From Bacteroides sp. UBA939 (lineage in GTDB: Bacteria > Bacteroidota > Bacteroidia > Bacteroidales > Bacteroidaceae), in assembly GCF_002293435.1 (NCBI RefSeq), contig NZ_DBDF01000205.1:21872-77487 (forward strand): a stretch of DNA of 55,616 bases, written 5' to 3'. The notes beneath the pieces were generated by a model, which saw nothing but the letters and a program-made list of their open reading frames with translations, ran no database searches and had not been told where the DNA came from. The number at the start of each line of letters is the position of its first letter. The stretch's first letter is position 1. The position numbers were made by a program, and so were the translations under genes. Below, piece after piece: positions 42,271-50,652 of this stretch.

Positions 42271-43785
42271 TTAATATTCTCTTATACTGTCGTTCTCTAT
42301 AAAAAATATACGCTGATTATATATGCGCTCGGGAATAGTAAACCATAACAGTGCACCGCTTGGAATTTGGTCATACACCTGAGTGGAATCAGTAGCTTCT
42401 TTACAGGGCAATGGCGTGAATCGTTTTTCCATGACATCCCAATAAAACAAAGTGTGACTTACCTCCATCTTATCCTTTCGTTTTTTCAAAACCGCCGCTT
42501 GCCTTTGTTGCATTTGCGGAATGAGTGAACGTATTTTACCCTCTGCACCCACGTAAAAGGGATCGGAAATATATCTCAGGTTTTGTCCGTCGGGGCAATC
42601 GGCTACCATAAAGATGTTATCTCCCACCACATTGTCAAACACGCACATACCGTCATCGGAACAAACGCCCATAGCAAGAGGTTGCCATTTATAGAAGTTA
42701 TATATACACAGGTAGACGTTCCGACCATATTTCCCGCTTGAAACATCTCCGGTAGTTTCCGCCTGAATTTCAAAGCTGACAGTTTTGCCCAAATACTCGT
42801 TTGTCACATCATGCAGAAACGGGCTTTTGAGGAATGTCGTATATCCGTCATCCTCCATCTCTCCGTTCTCACGCTGTTTCAATTCAAAGCTGAGACGGTA
42901 AACCTTAGCGGGTTTTAAATAATATTTTTCGATAAGCCGTTCGGCATGTGCGCCCGGCTGTTCCTCACCCGGGCCGAAACTATAGAAACGCCCATCACTC
43001 AATACAGCGCACCAGTTATGTCCCAAATCCATTTTGCTCCAAAGAGTGAATTCTATCGCTACAGGAATGCCAACGGCACGCATAACAAATGCCCCGAGGT
43101 TACATATTCCCTCGCACAGGCCGATACCCGCACGATAGGTTTCATCAATAGTTGGATAGAAAGGTAGTCCTGTATCTTGGTATCTTACTATTTCTTTCAG
43201 CCGCTCGTTCAGCAAAATACAAGCTTCGAGCGGCGTAGATACCCGTGCAGAATCCAACATAGGCATGAACCGTTCCATCAGTTTTCTCCGAAGCAAAGAC
43301 GCCTTCTCTGTTTGCGCTCTATATGGCAGTATATATCCGCAAAAGTCATCAAAGGATATATTTTTCGCCCAAGGTTTCTGCCAAACAGAAAATGCCAATT
43401 CGATATTGTCCACAAGGTACGCACTGTCAAGGGAAACGAGATCAAATACCTTATGACGTTCTGTGCGATAGCCTCTGCGAGCCAACGAATCACAATGCCG
43501 CTCCATCTCTTCTTTATCTTTAAAAACCGCAATGTCCGGTCTGTATTTTTGCCCATCGGGAGAGCGGTAATATTCATCTACCGAATAATGGTAAGGCATG
43601 TTCTTGATTAAATAGCAAGCGGCTTTTAACTTTAGCGAGTCGTTTTTATAAAAGTCCAACACGGCTTCCAGCTGAGGTCTGTTCTCTCCTGAAAGCTGTA
43701 AGGCTTGCTCCAACTGACTATCTGAAACGGAAGAACAAGCCAACAGGCAGCAACCGATCAATGTATATAACAATATAGATTTCAT
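42271..43785 (-). CDS. Transglutaminase-like lipoprotein
   Basis: The 504-residue protein has lipobox LLACSS (Cys17). A transglutaminase/papain-like core at about 180-285 contains GIGLCEGICNLGAFVMRAVG with likely nucleophile Cys224, LGHNWCAVL with His257 and SDGRFYSFGPGE supplying the Asp; a beta-rich C-terminal domain follows. Bacterial members act as peptidases or as acyl-transfer enzymes. It starts 4 nt after the signal peptidase stop and is clearly in the same operon. Its target could be the NVEALA peptide or cell-envelope protein; the sequence does not say. Confidence 0.83.
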   Translation of the reverse strand: MKSILLYTLIGCCLLACSSVSDSQLEQALQLSGENRPQLEAVLDFYKNDSLKLKAACYLIKNMPYHYSVDEYYRSPDGQKYRPDIAVFKDKEEMERHCDSLARRGYRTERHKVFDLVSLDSAYLVDNIELAFSVWQKPWAKNISFDDFCGYILPYRAQTEKASLLRRKLMERFMPMLDSARVSTPLEACILLNERLKEIVRYQDTGLPFYPTIDETYRAGIGLCEGICNLGAFVMRAVGIPVAIEFTLWSKMDLGHNWCAVLSDGRFYSFGPGEEQPGAHAERLIEKYYLKPAKVYRLSFELKQRENGEMEDDGYTTFLKSPFLHDVTNEYLGKTVSFEIQAETTGDVSSGKYGRNVYLCIYNFYKWQPLAMGVCSDDGMCVFDNVVGDNIFMVADCPDGQNLRYISDPFYVGAEGKIRSLIPQMQQRQAAVLKKRKDKMEVSHTLFYWDVMEKRFTPLPCKEATDSTQVYDQIPSGALLWFTIPERIYNQRIFFIENDSIREY

Positions 43786-43789
43786 ATTC

Positions 43790-44710
43790 TCATTTTATCT
43801 TTTTTAAAACCCTATCCCAGCGCAGTTTATCGCTTATTCCGTCTACTGATTTCCAAATCAAAACCGCCCTGCCCACAATATAAGGTTCGGGTAGCAATCC
43901 CCAATAACGAGAGTCTTGAGAGTTTAAGCCATTGTCACCGCCTACAAAATAATAGTTCTCCATAAAGCGATAAGTATGTATTGCGCTGTCTCCAAGTGAC
44001 ACTGTGCCATCCTTGTCAATGAGCAGACGCTGTTTCTGTTCCCAGCCTATCAGTTGCTTGTAAAGCGACCACGACACGCTGTCCATCTTCACACGATCCC
44101 CCTTAGCAGGTACAAACAGAGGCCCGAAATCTTTAATCGTCCAGCCAAGTTCTTTATTCCAGGGGTACGTGTACATCTCTACTCCGGGTGCTCCGCTATC
44201 AGGCAAGTGTGCGATTTGATCTTGAAACCAAATGTTACCAACCGTTCCATTGAAGCCCCTGATTTTATAATGACCGTTTTGTATTTCAAGAGTATCACCG
44301 GGCAAGGCTATGCAACGCTTCACGTAATATTTCATCACATCCAACGAAATGCTGTCCCAACGTTTCGGCTGATAGGGAAAGTTAAAAACCAGAACATCAT
44401 CGCGCTTATAGTCTCTCCATCCCGGCATGCGATGAATGGCAACATCTTCGCCATCCAAAGCCGCCATTACATTAAATAGCCGTGCACCATTGGAGCATTT
44501 GTCCACCAGAATACAATCGCCCGGAAGCAAAGACGGACTCATGGAGTCGGATGGTATCCTGAAAGAAGTCACAACAAACACCTGTAATACGATATATATC
44601 ACAACAAGCAGACACAAATAGAAAAACAGATTCATGATTCTATTCAACCACTTTGATATTTGTTTTTGTTCCTTCATATACACTTCAGGCGGAGTATTAC
44701 TACTTGGCAT
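43790..44710 (-). CDS. lepB: Signal peptidase I (extra, locus-encoded copy)
   Basis: This 306-residue type I signal peptidase has one N-terminal membrane helix (about 28-50), the nucleophile motif SDSMSPSL (Ser56), the general-base segment YYVKRCIALPGDT (Lys131) and the C-terminal GDNGLNSQDSRYWG box. It overlaps the upstream DUF1573 gene by 11 nt; an internal ATG at 44677 would remove the overlap. Such a gene inside a peptide operon, away from housekeeping genes, suggests processing of local exported proteins. The NVEALA core ends in A-L-A, which fits the A-x-A rule for signal peptidase I. Confidence 0.9.
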   Translation of the reverse strand: MPSSNTPPEVYMKEQKQISKWLNRIMNLFFYLCLLVVIYIVLQVFVVTSFRIPSDSMSPSLLPGDCILVDKCSNGARLFNVMAALDGEDVAIHRMPGWRDYKRDDVLVFNFPYQPKRWDSISLDVMKYYVKRCIALPGDTLEIQNGHYKIRGFNGTVGNIWFQDQIAHLPDSGAPGVEMYTYPWNKELGWTIKDFGPLFVPAKGDRVKMDSVSWSLYKQLIGWEQKQRLLIDKDGTVSLGDSAIHTYRFMENYYFVGGDNGLNSQDSRYWGLLPEPYIVGRAVLIWKSVDGISDKLRWDRVLKKIK

Positions 44711-45572
44711 CTCCGGTGATGGTCAACACTATTGGGGAAGATTCTACATTACAATATACGGTTATCGTTTTGTTGAAATACTCAGGATGATCCGCTTTAT
44801 AAGTCACCTCCAGCTTTATTTCTTTACCGGGGCGGACAGGCTCTTTAGAATATTCTATAGAAGTACAACCGCAGGAAGTAGTCACGTCTTCTATTACCAA
44901 AGGATTATTTCCGGTATTCTTTAAAGTGAAAGTCGCTTTTTGCTCTTTCTCCCAGACAAAATCGCCAAATGTTATTAAAGTATCTTTTATGCTAACTTCT
45001 GTATTGAATGTATCATTTTTGTTTTCATATCCCAATTTTTCTCCCTTAATTATCTTCGTATATAATTCTTTTATTTTAGAATTATGCACAGGATTACCTA
45101 TTGCTAATACCCTCTTCGTACTATCAACTAAAAAGGTCTGAAACATCGTCTCTTTTGAAAGTCCATTTATTCTAGAAAAACGATTCTCCATATCAATACA
45201 TACAGGGTGATTAAACTGATGTATCTTTAACAAGTCTATCAATTCTTGTTTATTATTAGGATGCATAAAGAATAACACCTCAATATTTTTTTCAAAAATA
45301 CTATCTTTTCTATTTATCAAATCTTTCCAGGTATCTAATTGCAATGTACAATTAAGACAGGATACACTATCAACATATGATATTATTGCATAGTCCCAAG
45401 AAGTATTTAGCGGAGAAGAAAGATTACCTTCCACAGACATAAACACTAATTCTGAAGGAAATATTATACTTTTCCCCATCCATTCCTCTATCAAATGCGA
45501 AATTCTTACATTTGGATTCTCTCTACATGAAAAAACAGATATCAATAAAAGCATTATTATACATTTTCTCAT
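44700..45572 (-). CDS. DUF1573 lipoprotein with thioredoxin-like N-domain
   Basis: The 290-residue protein has lipobox SVFSCRE (Cys16). Residues about 35-180 look like a thioredoxin fold with CLNC at 72-75 (VDSVSCLNCTLQLD, VLFFMHPNNKQEL). Residues about 195-290 are a DUF1573 (ASH-like immunoglobulin) domain with FTLKNTGNNPLVIEDV, TTSCGCTSIEYSKEPV and PGKEIKLEVTYKAD. The CxxC could give thiol-redox activity next to a four-Cys peptide. Overlaps of 4 nt upstream and 11 nt downstream bind it into the operon. Confidence 0.82.
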   Translation of the reverse strand: MRKCIIMLLLISVFSCRENPNVRISHLIEEWMGKSIIFPSELVFMSVEGNLSSPLNTSWDYAIISYVDSVSCLNCTLQLDTWKDLINRKDSIFEKNIEVLFFMHPNNKQELIDLLKIHQFNHPVCIDMENRFSRINGLSKETMFQTFLVDSTKRVLAIGNPVHNSKIKELYTKIIKGEKLGYENKNDTFNTEVSIKDTLITFGDFVWEKEQKATFTLKNTGNNPLVIEDVTTSCGCTSIEYSKEPVRPGKEIKLEVTYKADHPEYFNKTITVYCNVESSPIVLTITGDAK

Positions 45573-46732
45573 ATATTCATTTTTGTTAATTCAAACTTCT
45601 GAAATCGCAATAGGTTTTCATCAAAATCGGGGCGTTTAAAATGGCTAACACTAATATAGAGACCATCTTCCCGTATAAAAAAGATATTTGCATTGTAAGA
45701 ATATTCAGGAAACAAGGTTTCACCTACCACCTGAAAATCCTTATCCAATACCATAATAGAAAACTGTTTTCTTCCATTATGATAAATATCTAAATAACTT
45801 CTTTCCTTATCAAGTTCAACTTCCGGAAAAACAAAACGATAATAAACATTTCTATACTTGTCATAAATCAAATTACCATAAGCAGGTAATTCACATTTAC
45901 GTTTCAACAACATTTCCACATCTACATCCGAAGACAAAACTTCAACTTTAGGTGACTTTAAATATCGACTCTTAGCTAAAAATGACTTTACATCCGAGAA
46001 ATCACGCGATAATTCATAAATAGAATCGCTAACTTCAGAAGAATAAATAAAACTTCCACCATTATAACAAACACTCACTTTACCCCCTCCAGTGGATCTT
46101 GGTATTTCTTCATCTTTTACTACACATTGAAATTTTAAAGGAGTCACTGTCTTATGATTTGTTTTCAGGTCAATCATCACTCCATACGGACTATTACCCT
46201 TCAATTGATAACTCCTTGTTTGAGGTATATATAAGCTATCACCAATAAAATACATAGGGGAATATGTTATTGTGTGCACCAAAGCAGGAGCTAACATAGT
46301 ACCATCATCCGCTTCTTCATATTCTATCTTTGACTTTACTCTACCTGTAGTATCTGCTACATAAATTATCGGTAACATTGGACTTGCTATATATATATTA
46401 TTAAAGTCTTTTATCTGAAAGCCATAGACTGATCCTACGCCATTATTACCTTCTGCATCAAACTCAACCTTCTTTACCAAATCCATTGAGCTTATATCAT
46501 AAAATAAGATTTCCTTAGACATGTTAGGAAAAGCCAAATACCCTTTACCATTTTCTTCAAAAGTCCATAGAATAAATTTGGGCAAACGAGTATTTACGTC
46601 AATAGGGAAAGTAAGATAATCATCAGTAGTTCGAATTGCGTACAGATCTTTCTCTTGCTTTCTCTGAGAAGTACATGCATTTAAAAAAAATACAGCAAAT
46701 AAAACACAAAAACAGTTCTTCATAATAAACAT
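45569..46732 (-). CDS. DUF4221-type propeller lipoprotein
   Basis: The 387-residue protein has lipobox FLNACTS. The body resembles the Bacteroidetes DUF4221 family: LPKFILWTFEENGKGYLAFP, ILFYDISSMDLVKKVEF, YGFQIKDFNNIYIASP, LYISVSHFKRPDFDENLLRF. These are predicted beta-propellers of unknown function. It follows the NVEALA peptide gene after a T-tailed hairpin and overlaps the next gene by 4 nt. Starts at 46732 or at an ATG three codons later (46723), which gives a more typical signal peptide. Confidence 0.83.
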   Translation of the reverse strand: MFIMKNCFCVLFAVFFLNACTSQRKQEKDLYAIRTTDDYLTFPIDVNTRLPKFILWTFEENGKGYLAFPNMSKEILFYDISSMDLVKKVEFDAEGNNGVGSVYGFQIKDFNNIYIASPMLPIIYVADTTGRVKSKIEYEEADDGTMLAPALVHTITYSPMYFIGDSLYIPQTRSYQLKGNSPYGVMIDLKTNHKTVTPLKFQCVVKDEEIPRSTGGGKVSVCYNGGSFIYSSEVSDSIYELSRDFSDVKSFLAKSRYLKSPKVEVLSSDVDVEMLLKRKCELPAYGNLIYDKYRNVYYRFVFPEVELDKERSYLDIYHNGRKQFSIMVLDKDFQVVGETLFPEYSYNANIFFIREDGLYISVSHFKRPDFDENLLRFQKFELTKMNI

Positions 46733-46744
46733 CCTTTATAAAAA

Positions 46745-46783
46745 GGCTGACAGAAAAGTTTATATAAAACTCTTAAGTCAGCC
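46745..46783 (-). terminator. Hairpin with T-tail after the NVEALA peptide gene
   Basis: On the minus strand GGCTGAC (46783-46777) pairs with GTCAGCC (46751-46745), extended inside by AGTTTTATATAAACT, and is followed by TTTTTA. It lies 14 nt after the peptide gene and before the DUF4221 gene. Confidence 0.75.
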
Positions 46784-46796
46784 TATACTACTTATA

Positions 46797-47030
46797 TTAC
46801 CATTTCTCAGAGCCACATGGACATCCTAATTGATCACCACGACCATTACAAATATTGTAATCAGCACTCCATCGGCAATTAAATCCAGTTCCCCATTCTC
46901 CACCAGCCAAAGCCTCCACATTAGCCAATGTCAAATCTGCGATTGTCTCTGTTTTCTGACTAGTATAAACACTATATCCTGCAATAACCGTAAATGCTGC
47001 AACAAAAGTGATCTTAATAAAATTTTTCAT
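46797..47030 (-). CDS. NVEALA-family exported peptide 1 (four Cys)
   Basis: The 77-residue precursor has an N-terminal membrane/signal segment (about 4-24), a spacer with the family signature TLANVEALAGGEW at residues 34-46, and a C-terminal core with Cys 52, 61, 70 and 72 (FNCRWSADYNICNGRG, GCPCGSEKW). Cleavage after ALA or after GG would release a core of about 33 residues. NVEALA proteins are small Bacteroidales peptides of unknown function. It is followed by a terminator hairpin and an operon with signal peptidase I and a CxxC lipoprotein. Confidence 0.85.
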   Translation of the reverse strand: MKNFIKITFVAAFTVIAGYSVYTSQKTETIADLTLANVEALAGGEWGTGFNCRWSADYNICNGRGDQLGCPCGSEKW

Positions 47031-47102
47031 ATTCTTTCTTATTTAAAATTTAAATTCTCTTAGTATTTCCGTATCTATCATTTCAACGAATAAGCAAACG
47101 CA

Positions 47103-47214
47103 TTGCCCTTTACAACCAAATGTGTATCTTTGCCAAGACCTCCTTTTTTTAGTGGGTTATGGAGCAGGCGGTACACAACTGGTCAAAAATGCTCACCGCC
47201 TGTTCCTTTAAATT
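47103..47214 (+). promoter_or_regulatory. Plus-strand promoter and hairpin in the intergenic region
   Basis: TTG (47103-47105), a 19-nt spacer and TATCTTTG (47125-47132) make a good Bacteroides promoter pointing right, against all nearby genes. Downstream, GGAGCAGGCGGT (47161-47172) pairs with ACCGCCTGTTCC (47195-47206, one G-U), then TTTAAATT. This could be a small RNA or the start of a 55-codon frame (ATG 47159 to TGA 47326) that matches nothing recognised. Confidence 0.35.
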
Positions 47215-47227
47215 ATATTATTCTCAA

Positions 47228-47288
47228 AAATCCCATAATATCGGTCGGTATGCCATAACCTTCGGATATCCGCAATTCCGATTCACCA
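47228..47288 (-). pseudogene. Fragment of a propeller gene
   Basis: About 61 bp match an internal stretch of the propeller gene at 53147-53207 with only a few differences (AATCCCATAATA, CGGTCGGTATGCCATAACC, TTCGGATATCCG, TTCACCA), corresponding to the EGYGIPTGIMGF part of that protein. No larger coding piece remains. Confidence 0.75.
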
Positions 47289-47306
47289 ATATTATAATTA
47301 CGAAAG

Positions 47307-47400
47307 CAAATGTAGGAAATACATGAACTCAAAACTCACTTTATGGAGTAAAAAATGGTGTGAGAAAAACCTCACGCCCCTTTCTGAAGCAATAACAAGC
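47307..47400. repeat. Copy 1 of a three-copy intergenic module with decayed terminator
   Basis: The shared words are GCAAATGTA, ACTCACTTTATGGAGTAAAA, a hairpin GGTGTGAG/CTCACGCC with one G-U pair, then CTGAAGCAATAACAAGCATTT. The intact form is at 54209-54302 and a further decayed form is at 48460-48530. Confidence 0.65.
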
Positions 47401-47420
47401 ATTTGGCACAGGCTAAACAC

Positions 47421-48425
47421 CTACAATTTCACATCTTTCAAATCCAAATAAGCAAATTGTATTTCATCATTCAAATTCATTATAATTCTATCATAATCTT
47501 CATCATAACAAAAATCCACGATCTTATACCCAGTTTCTAAAGTACACAAGTAATTTCCATCTATATCAAAAACCTCAAATTTTGTCGGATATTTTTCATC
47601 TGTAAAATTAGCTCCACCCGAATAGGACGCCACTATTTTGTCACCGCAAAATCTCACTCCATTGTAATAAAGAATACGGTTTGTTACTTTTTTATTCCAA
47701 GCAGGTCCATATATATTATACTTTAGATCCCCTTCTAAACTACAAATAGTCATTAAATCATAATAGTGATAACATTCCACATACATGTTATGCTTAATAG
47801 ATGCGGCAAAATTTATTCTTTTCTTTTCAATATCAGGATGTTGGTACTTCATAGGTTCAAATATACCTGAGTTTATATTCCATTTCGCTAAAGATTGATT
47901 AAATGTAGAAACACTGGTAGGCTCTATCAATATCGCCACAGATAATGTATCACTCATATACTCATACTTATCCGGAAATTGAATCATATTCATTTCTGTT
48001 TTCACTTCCGGCATATAATATGGATTAATCAGAACACTATCAATATCATAACTGAATATTTTTTGTTTACCATGGTCAGAGACATAGAACTTCCGACATG
48101 CTTCATTTATGCCAATGTGCCCCATGACTGTGATTTCACCCGGCCCTTGCCCAACATCAGCAATACTGGTTAAATAGCTAAAATCATTTTTAGTAAATAT
48201 ATGTATAAGTTTATCCGATGACGTATGATCAACGATAATTAAATAATTATCCATTAAAAATAGTCTTGCTATAGATCCAATTAAAACATCATCAATTGGA
48301 ATTTCTTTCGTTTCACCACGAACGCTAATAATATTATTACGTTTGTTCTGTGTTTTTTCTGCCCCGGATTTATTTGCACACCCACAAAAGAAAGGGATCA
48401 GTAACAATAATAGTACTTTCTTCAT
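47421..48425 (-). CDS. 6-bladed beta-propeller lipoprotein (BF3164/TolB-like)
   Basis: The 334-residue protein has lipobox FFCGCANK. It has the blade motif IADVGQGPGEITVMG typical of BF3164-like TolB propellers, plus KFYVSDHGKQKIFSYDIDS and FCGDKIVASYSGGANFTDEK. It is followed by a decayed terminator module and a propeller fragment and then the NVEALA peptide, showing past rearrangement at its 3' side. Function unknown. Confidence 0.84.
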   Translation of the reverse strand: MKKVLLLLLIPFFCGCANKSGAEKTQNKRNNIISVRGETKEIPIDDVLIGSIARLFLMDNYLIIVDHTSSDKLIHIFTKNDFSYLTSIADVGQGPGEITVMGHIGINEACRKFYVSDHGKQKIFSYDIDSVLINPYYMPEVKTEMNMIQFPDKYEYMSDTLSVAILIEPTSVSTFNQSLAKWNINSGIFEPMKYQHPDIEKKRINFAASIKHNMYVECYHYYDLMTICSLEGDLKYNIYGPAWNKKVTNRILYYNGVRFCGDKIVASYSGGANFTDEKYPTKFEVFDIDGNYLCTLETGYKIVDFCYDEDYDRIIMNLNDEIQFAYLDLKDVKL

Positions 48426-48459
48426 AATCCATTATATTTTTAAAAGATAAAATACTTAA

Positions 48460-48530
48460 AAACTCATTTTATAGAGTAAACATGGCATAAAAAAACCTCA
48501 CACTCCTTTCTGAAGCAATAACAAGCATTT
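48460..48530. repeat. Copy 2 of the three-copy intergenic module
   Basis: ACTCATTTTATAGAGTAAA, ACCTCACACTCCTTTCTGAA and GCAATAACAAGCATTTAG match 47331-47400, but the hairpin stem has lost one arm. It separates two propeller genes. Confidence 0.6.
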
Positions 48531-48559
48531 AGTATCCGGCTAAATACCTCATATATTAG

Positions 48560-49591
48560 TCATCTTAAAGAATAAACATATACTTTGGGAGTATCTACCC
48601 GACTTAATCCATACAAAAGGTTGCCACAAAGACTAAAACCATACAAAGGCTTTGAAAGCAAGAAGTGTTCTATAGGATTACCCTCCCAATCATAAATAAA
48701 TAGATCTGAGCAATTTAAAGCATTTTCTCCTGCGTCTCTAATACTTTTCCCTGAATACAATAAATACACAAAACGTTCATCCGAATCTATCCCAGTGAAA
48801 CCAAACATATTATCACGTTCAAAAGAAATAATTACACCATACTCTTGAGAAGTAAACTTCGGAAAGAAATAATGATGCTTTCGTTTTAATACCAAACCAC
48901 CACCTGGCAAAATCTCATAAAAATCAATCAACCCAAAACAACTTGCCACTAAATGTTTAGCATCACCTACCATTAGCGTGCTATTGAATAAAGTCCCTTT
49001 ATGCTTTTGACCCAATTTATTCACATTCTCATCCGTAGGATAGTCAGCATCTCTTCTCACCGTAGATGTCTGTTTGTCAAAAGAGAATATCCGCCCTTCT
49101 TTAAGTAATCCAATAGCATAAATATAATTTTCAGTCTCGAAAAGGCGAAGAAAAAGTTCGTCTTCTTCAACAGGCAGCTCGCGTACCAAAGAGTGTTTAG
49201 CGGTAGAATCCGTTTTCAAGTTCTTCAGGTCCATTTCATAAATTCTCCCTTTACGATAATCTGAAAAACGAAAAGAATATGGAATATTAGTTCTTACGAC
49301 AGAATATTGCGGCATTTCATCTACACCTTGACCTATTACATTACGAGTATGGACAGACATTGAGCGTAAATTCAGAAATTGCAATTCCCTTTTCCCCCTG
49401 GGTGTGGTAAAAACCAGAAAACTATCCTTGAAGCTAATTGAATAAGGATTTAATATATTCAACTCTTCCAAATCTATCGAATCAATAACATTCAGAGTTA
49501 TCGTTTTCTTAAAATCCGATGAAGGTGAAGATTGTTCAAAACCACTACATGCCGAAAATAACAGCAATATACCTACTAAATTACTCTTCAT
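48560..49591 (-). CDS. 6-bladed beta-propeller lipoprotein (BF3164-like)
   Basis: The protein of about 343 residues starts MKSNLVGILLLFSACSGFEQ (ATG 49591; the frame extends upstream from a TTG inside the previous gene). Marks are VIGQGVDEMPQYSVVRTNIP, YRKGRIYEMDLKNLKTDSTA, GTLFNSTLMVGDAKHLVASC, YSGKSIRDAGENALNCSDLF and the end YGLSRVDTPKVYVYSLR, which is typical for this group (final blade back to strand one). Gap to the preceding propeller is 34 nt. Confidence 0.84.
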   Translation of the reverse strand: MKSNLVGILLLFSACSGFEQSSPSSDFKKTITLNVIDSIDLEELNILNPYSISFKDSFLVFTTPRGKRELQFLNLRSMSVHTRNVIGQGVDEMPQYSVVRTNIPYSFRFSDYRKGRIYEMDLKNLKTDSTAKHSLVRELPVEEDELFLRLFETENYIYAIGLLKEGRIFSFDKQTSTVRRDADYPTDENVNKLGQKHKGTLFNSTLMVGDAKHLVASCFGLIDFYEILPGGGLVLKRKHHYFFPKFTSQEYGVIISFERDNMFGFTGIDSDERFVYLLYSGKSIRDAGENALNCSDLFIYDWEGNPIEHFLLSKPLYGFSLCGNLLYGLSRVDTPKVYVYSLR

Positions 49592-49625
49592 TTTTATTAT
49601 AGTATTACTGATGAACATCCTTCCA

Positions 49626-50537
49626 TTAGAGTAAAAATCTCTCAATAGAACTGTCCTGATAATTAAAACCATATAAATTTCCCTCCCACACAGCAATGGA
49701 ACTATAGAAATTATGAGGTAAAAGATAGATGCTTTCCAGTTGTATATCTCTATCTAAAGAAAAACATAGAACTTGACTTCTAATCAAAACATACAATCTT
49801 TCATTCGCCAAACAAGCATCGTTCACTATTGCCATAAAAGAATTTCCGGAATTATGACTATCTTTCGTTATATCTTTCACCATCGGAAAATTACCATAAT
49901 CCAAGCTTTCTTGCAAAGTTCCGTCTATGGTGTATTTTTCTATAGTAGGAGAAGCAACCCCTATTGCCAATAAGCCAGACTTTCCACCAGATAATAATAT
50001 CCTCCCACCTACTTCTTCGGAGTCTGTACCAAACCTTTTAATGAATTGACCATCATTGCCTATAACAGAAACAGCAGTTCCCTTTATATTAGGCAGATAA
50101 AACAGTGAATCCAAATATAAGAATCGACCCCATGGAGCATACGATATATCACGTGGAATCTTTACCGTCGATAAATGTTCGCCCGACAAAGAATACTTCT
50201 TTATAGAACGGCTTCCTTCATCTAACAAATGAAAATCTAATTTATCCCGGACAAAATGAACTACACCAATTACTTCACCAGGCCCTTCTCCACGCTTTCC
50301 TACTTTGCACCGCAAACGTAGATTTTCATCCAATACGACTATATTCCCTGCTAAATAATCTGCGAAGCAAATATCACCTGATACGCAAATTATGCAGGAT
50401 ACATTGTTACTAAATAAGCTTGAATCACTTAACTCTGTAATCAATGTATCTAACACCAATTGCCGTTCCACCCTTCTCATTTTATTACATCCGGATAAAA
50501 GTAACAAAATAAGTAAAAAAGGAATTACTTTCCCCAT
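49626..50537 (-). CDS. Short 6-bladed beta-propeller lipoprotein
   Basis: The 303-residue protein has lipobox LLSGCNK (Cys17). Its first-blade motif is GKRGEGPGEVIGVVHFV and later blades show DEGSRSIKKYSLSGEHLST, VSVIGNDGQFIKRFG and YGFNYQDSSIERFLL. It is about 35-80 residues shorter than its neighbours. A remnant of a mixed propeller 3' end lies just upstream of its start, between it and the next propeller. Confidence 0.82.
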   Translation of the reverse strand: MGKVIPFLLILLLLSGCNKMRRVERQLVLDTLITELSDSSLFSNNVSCIICVSGDICFADYLAGNIVVLDENLRLRCKVGKRGEGPGEVIGVVHFVRDKLDFHLLDEGSRSIKKYSLSGEHLSTVKIPRDISYAPWGRFLYLDSLFYLPNIKGTAVSVIGNDGQFIKRFGTDSEEVGGRILLSGGKSGLLAIGVASPTIEKYTIDGTLQESLDYGNFPMVKDITKDSHNSGNSFMAIVNDACLANERLYVLIRSQVLCFSLDRDIQLESIYLLPHNFYSSIAVWEGNLYGFNYQDSSIERFLL

Positions 50538-50554
50538 ATCATCACTTTAAAGAA

Positions 50555-50643
50555 CTAATTTAAACTATACACAATCACAGGTTCGTCTATCTTTACATCT
50601 GTAGCTATTATACTTTGGGAGTATCTATGCGATTTAATCCATA
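50555..50643 (-). pseudogene. Chimeric 3' remnants of two propeller genes
   Basis: Minus-strand reading gives YGLNRIDTPKV then a stop (like the end YGLSRVDTPKV of 48560-49591), immediately followed by ATDVKIDEPVIVYSLN and a stop (like the end ATDVNIDEPIIEYSLN of 52883-53956). Two different gene tails are thus joined in about 90 bp with no gene body. Confidence 0.75.
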
Positions 50644-50652
50644 TCTGCTCAT

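Noticed and set aside
47159..47326. 55-codon plus-strand frame after a good promoter
   Set aside because: It matches no recognised protein and runs through a propeller fragment on the opposite strand; kept only as a possible RNA.
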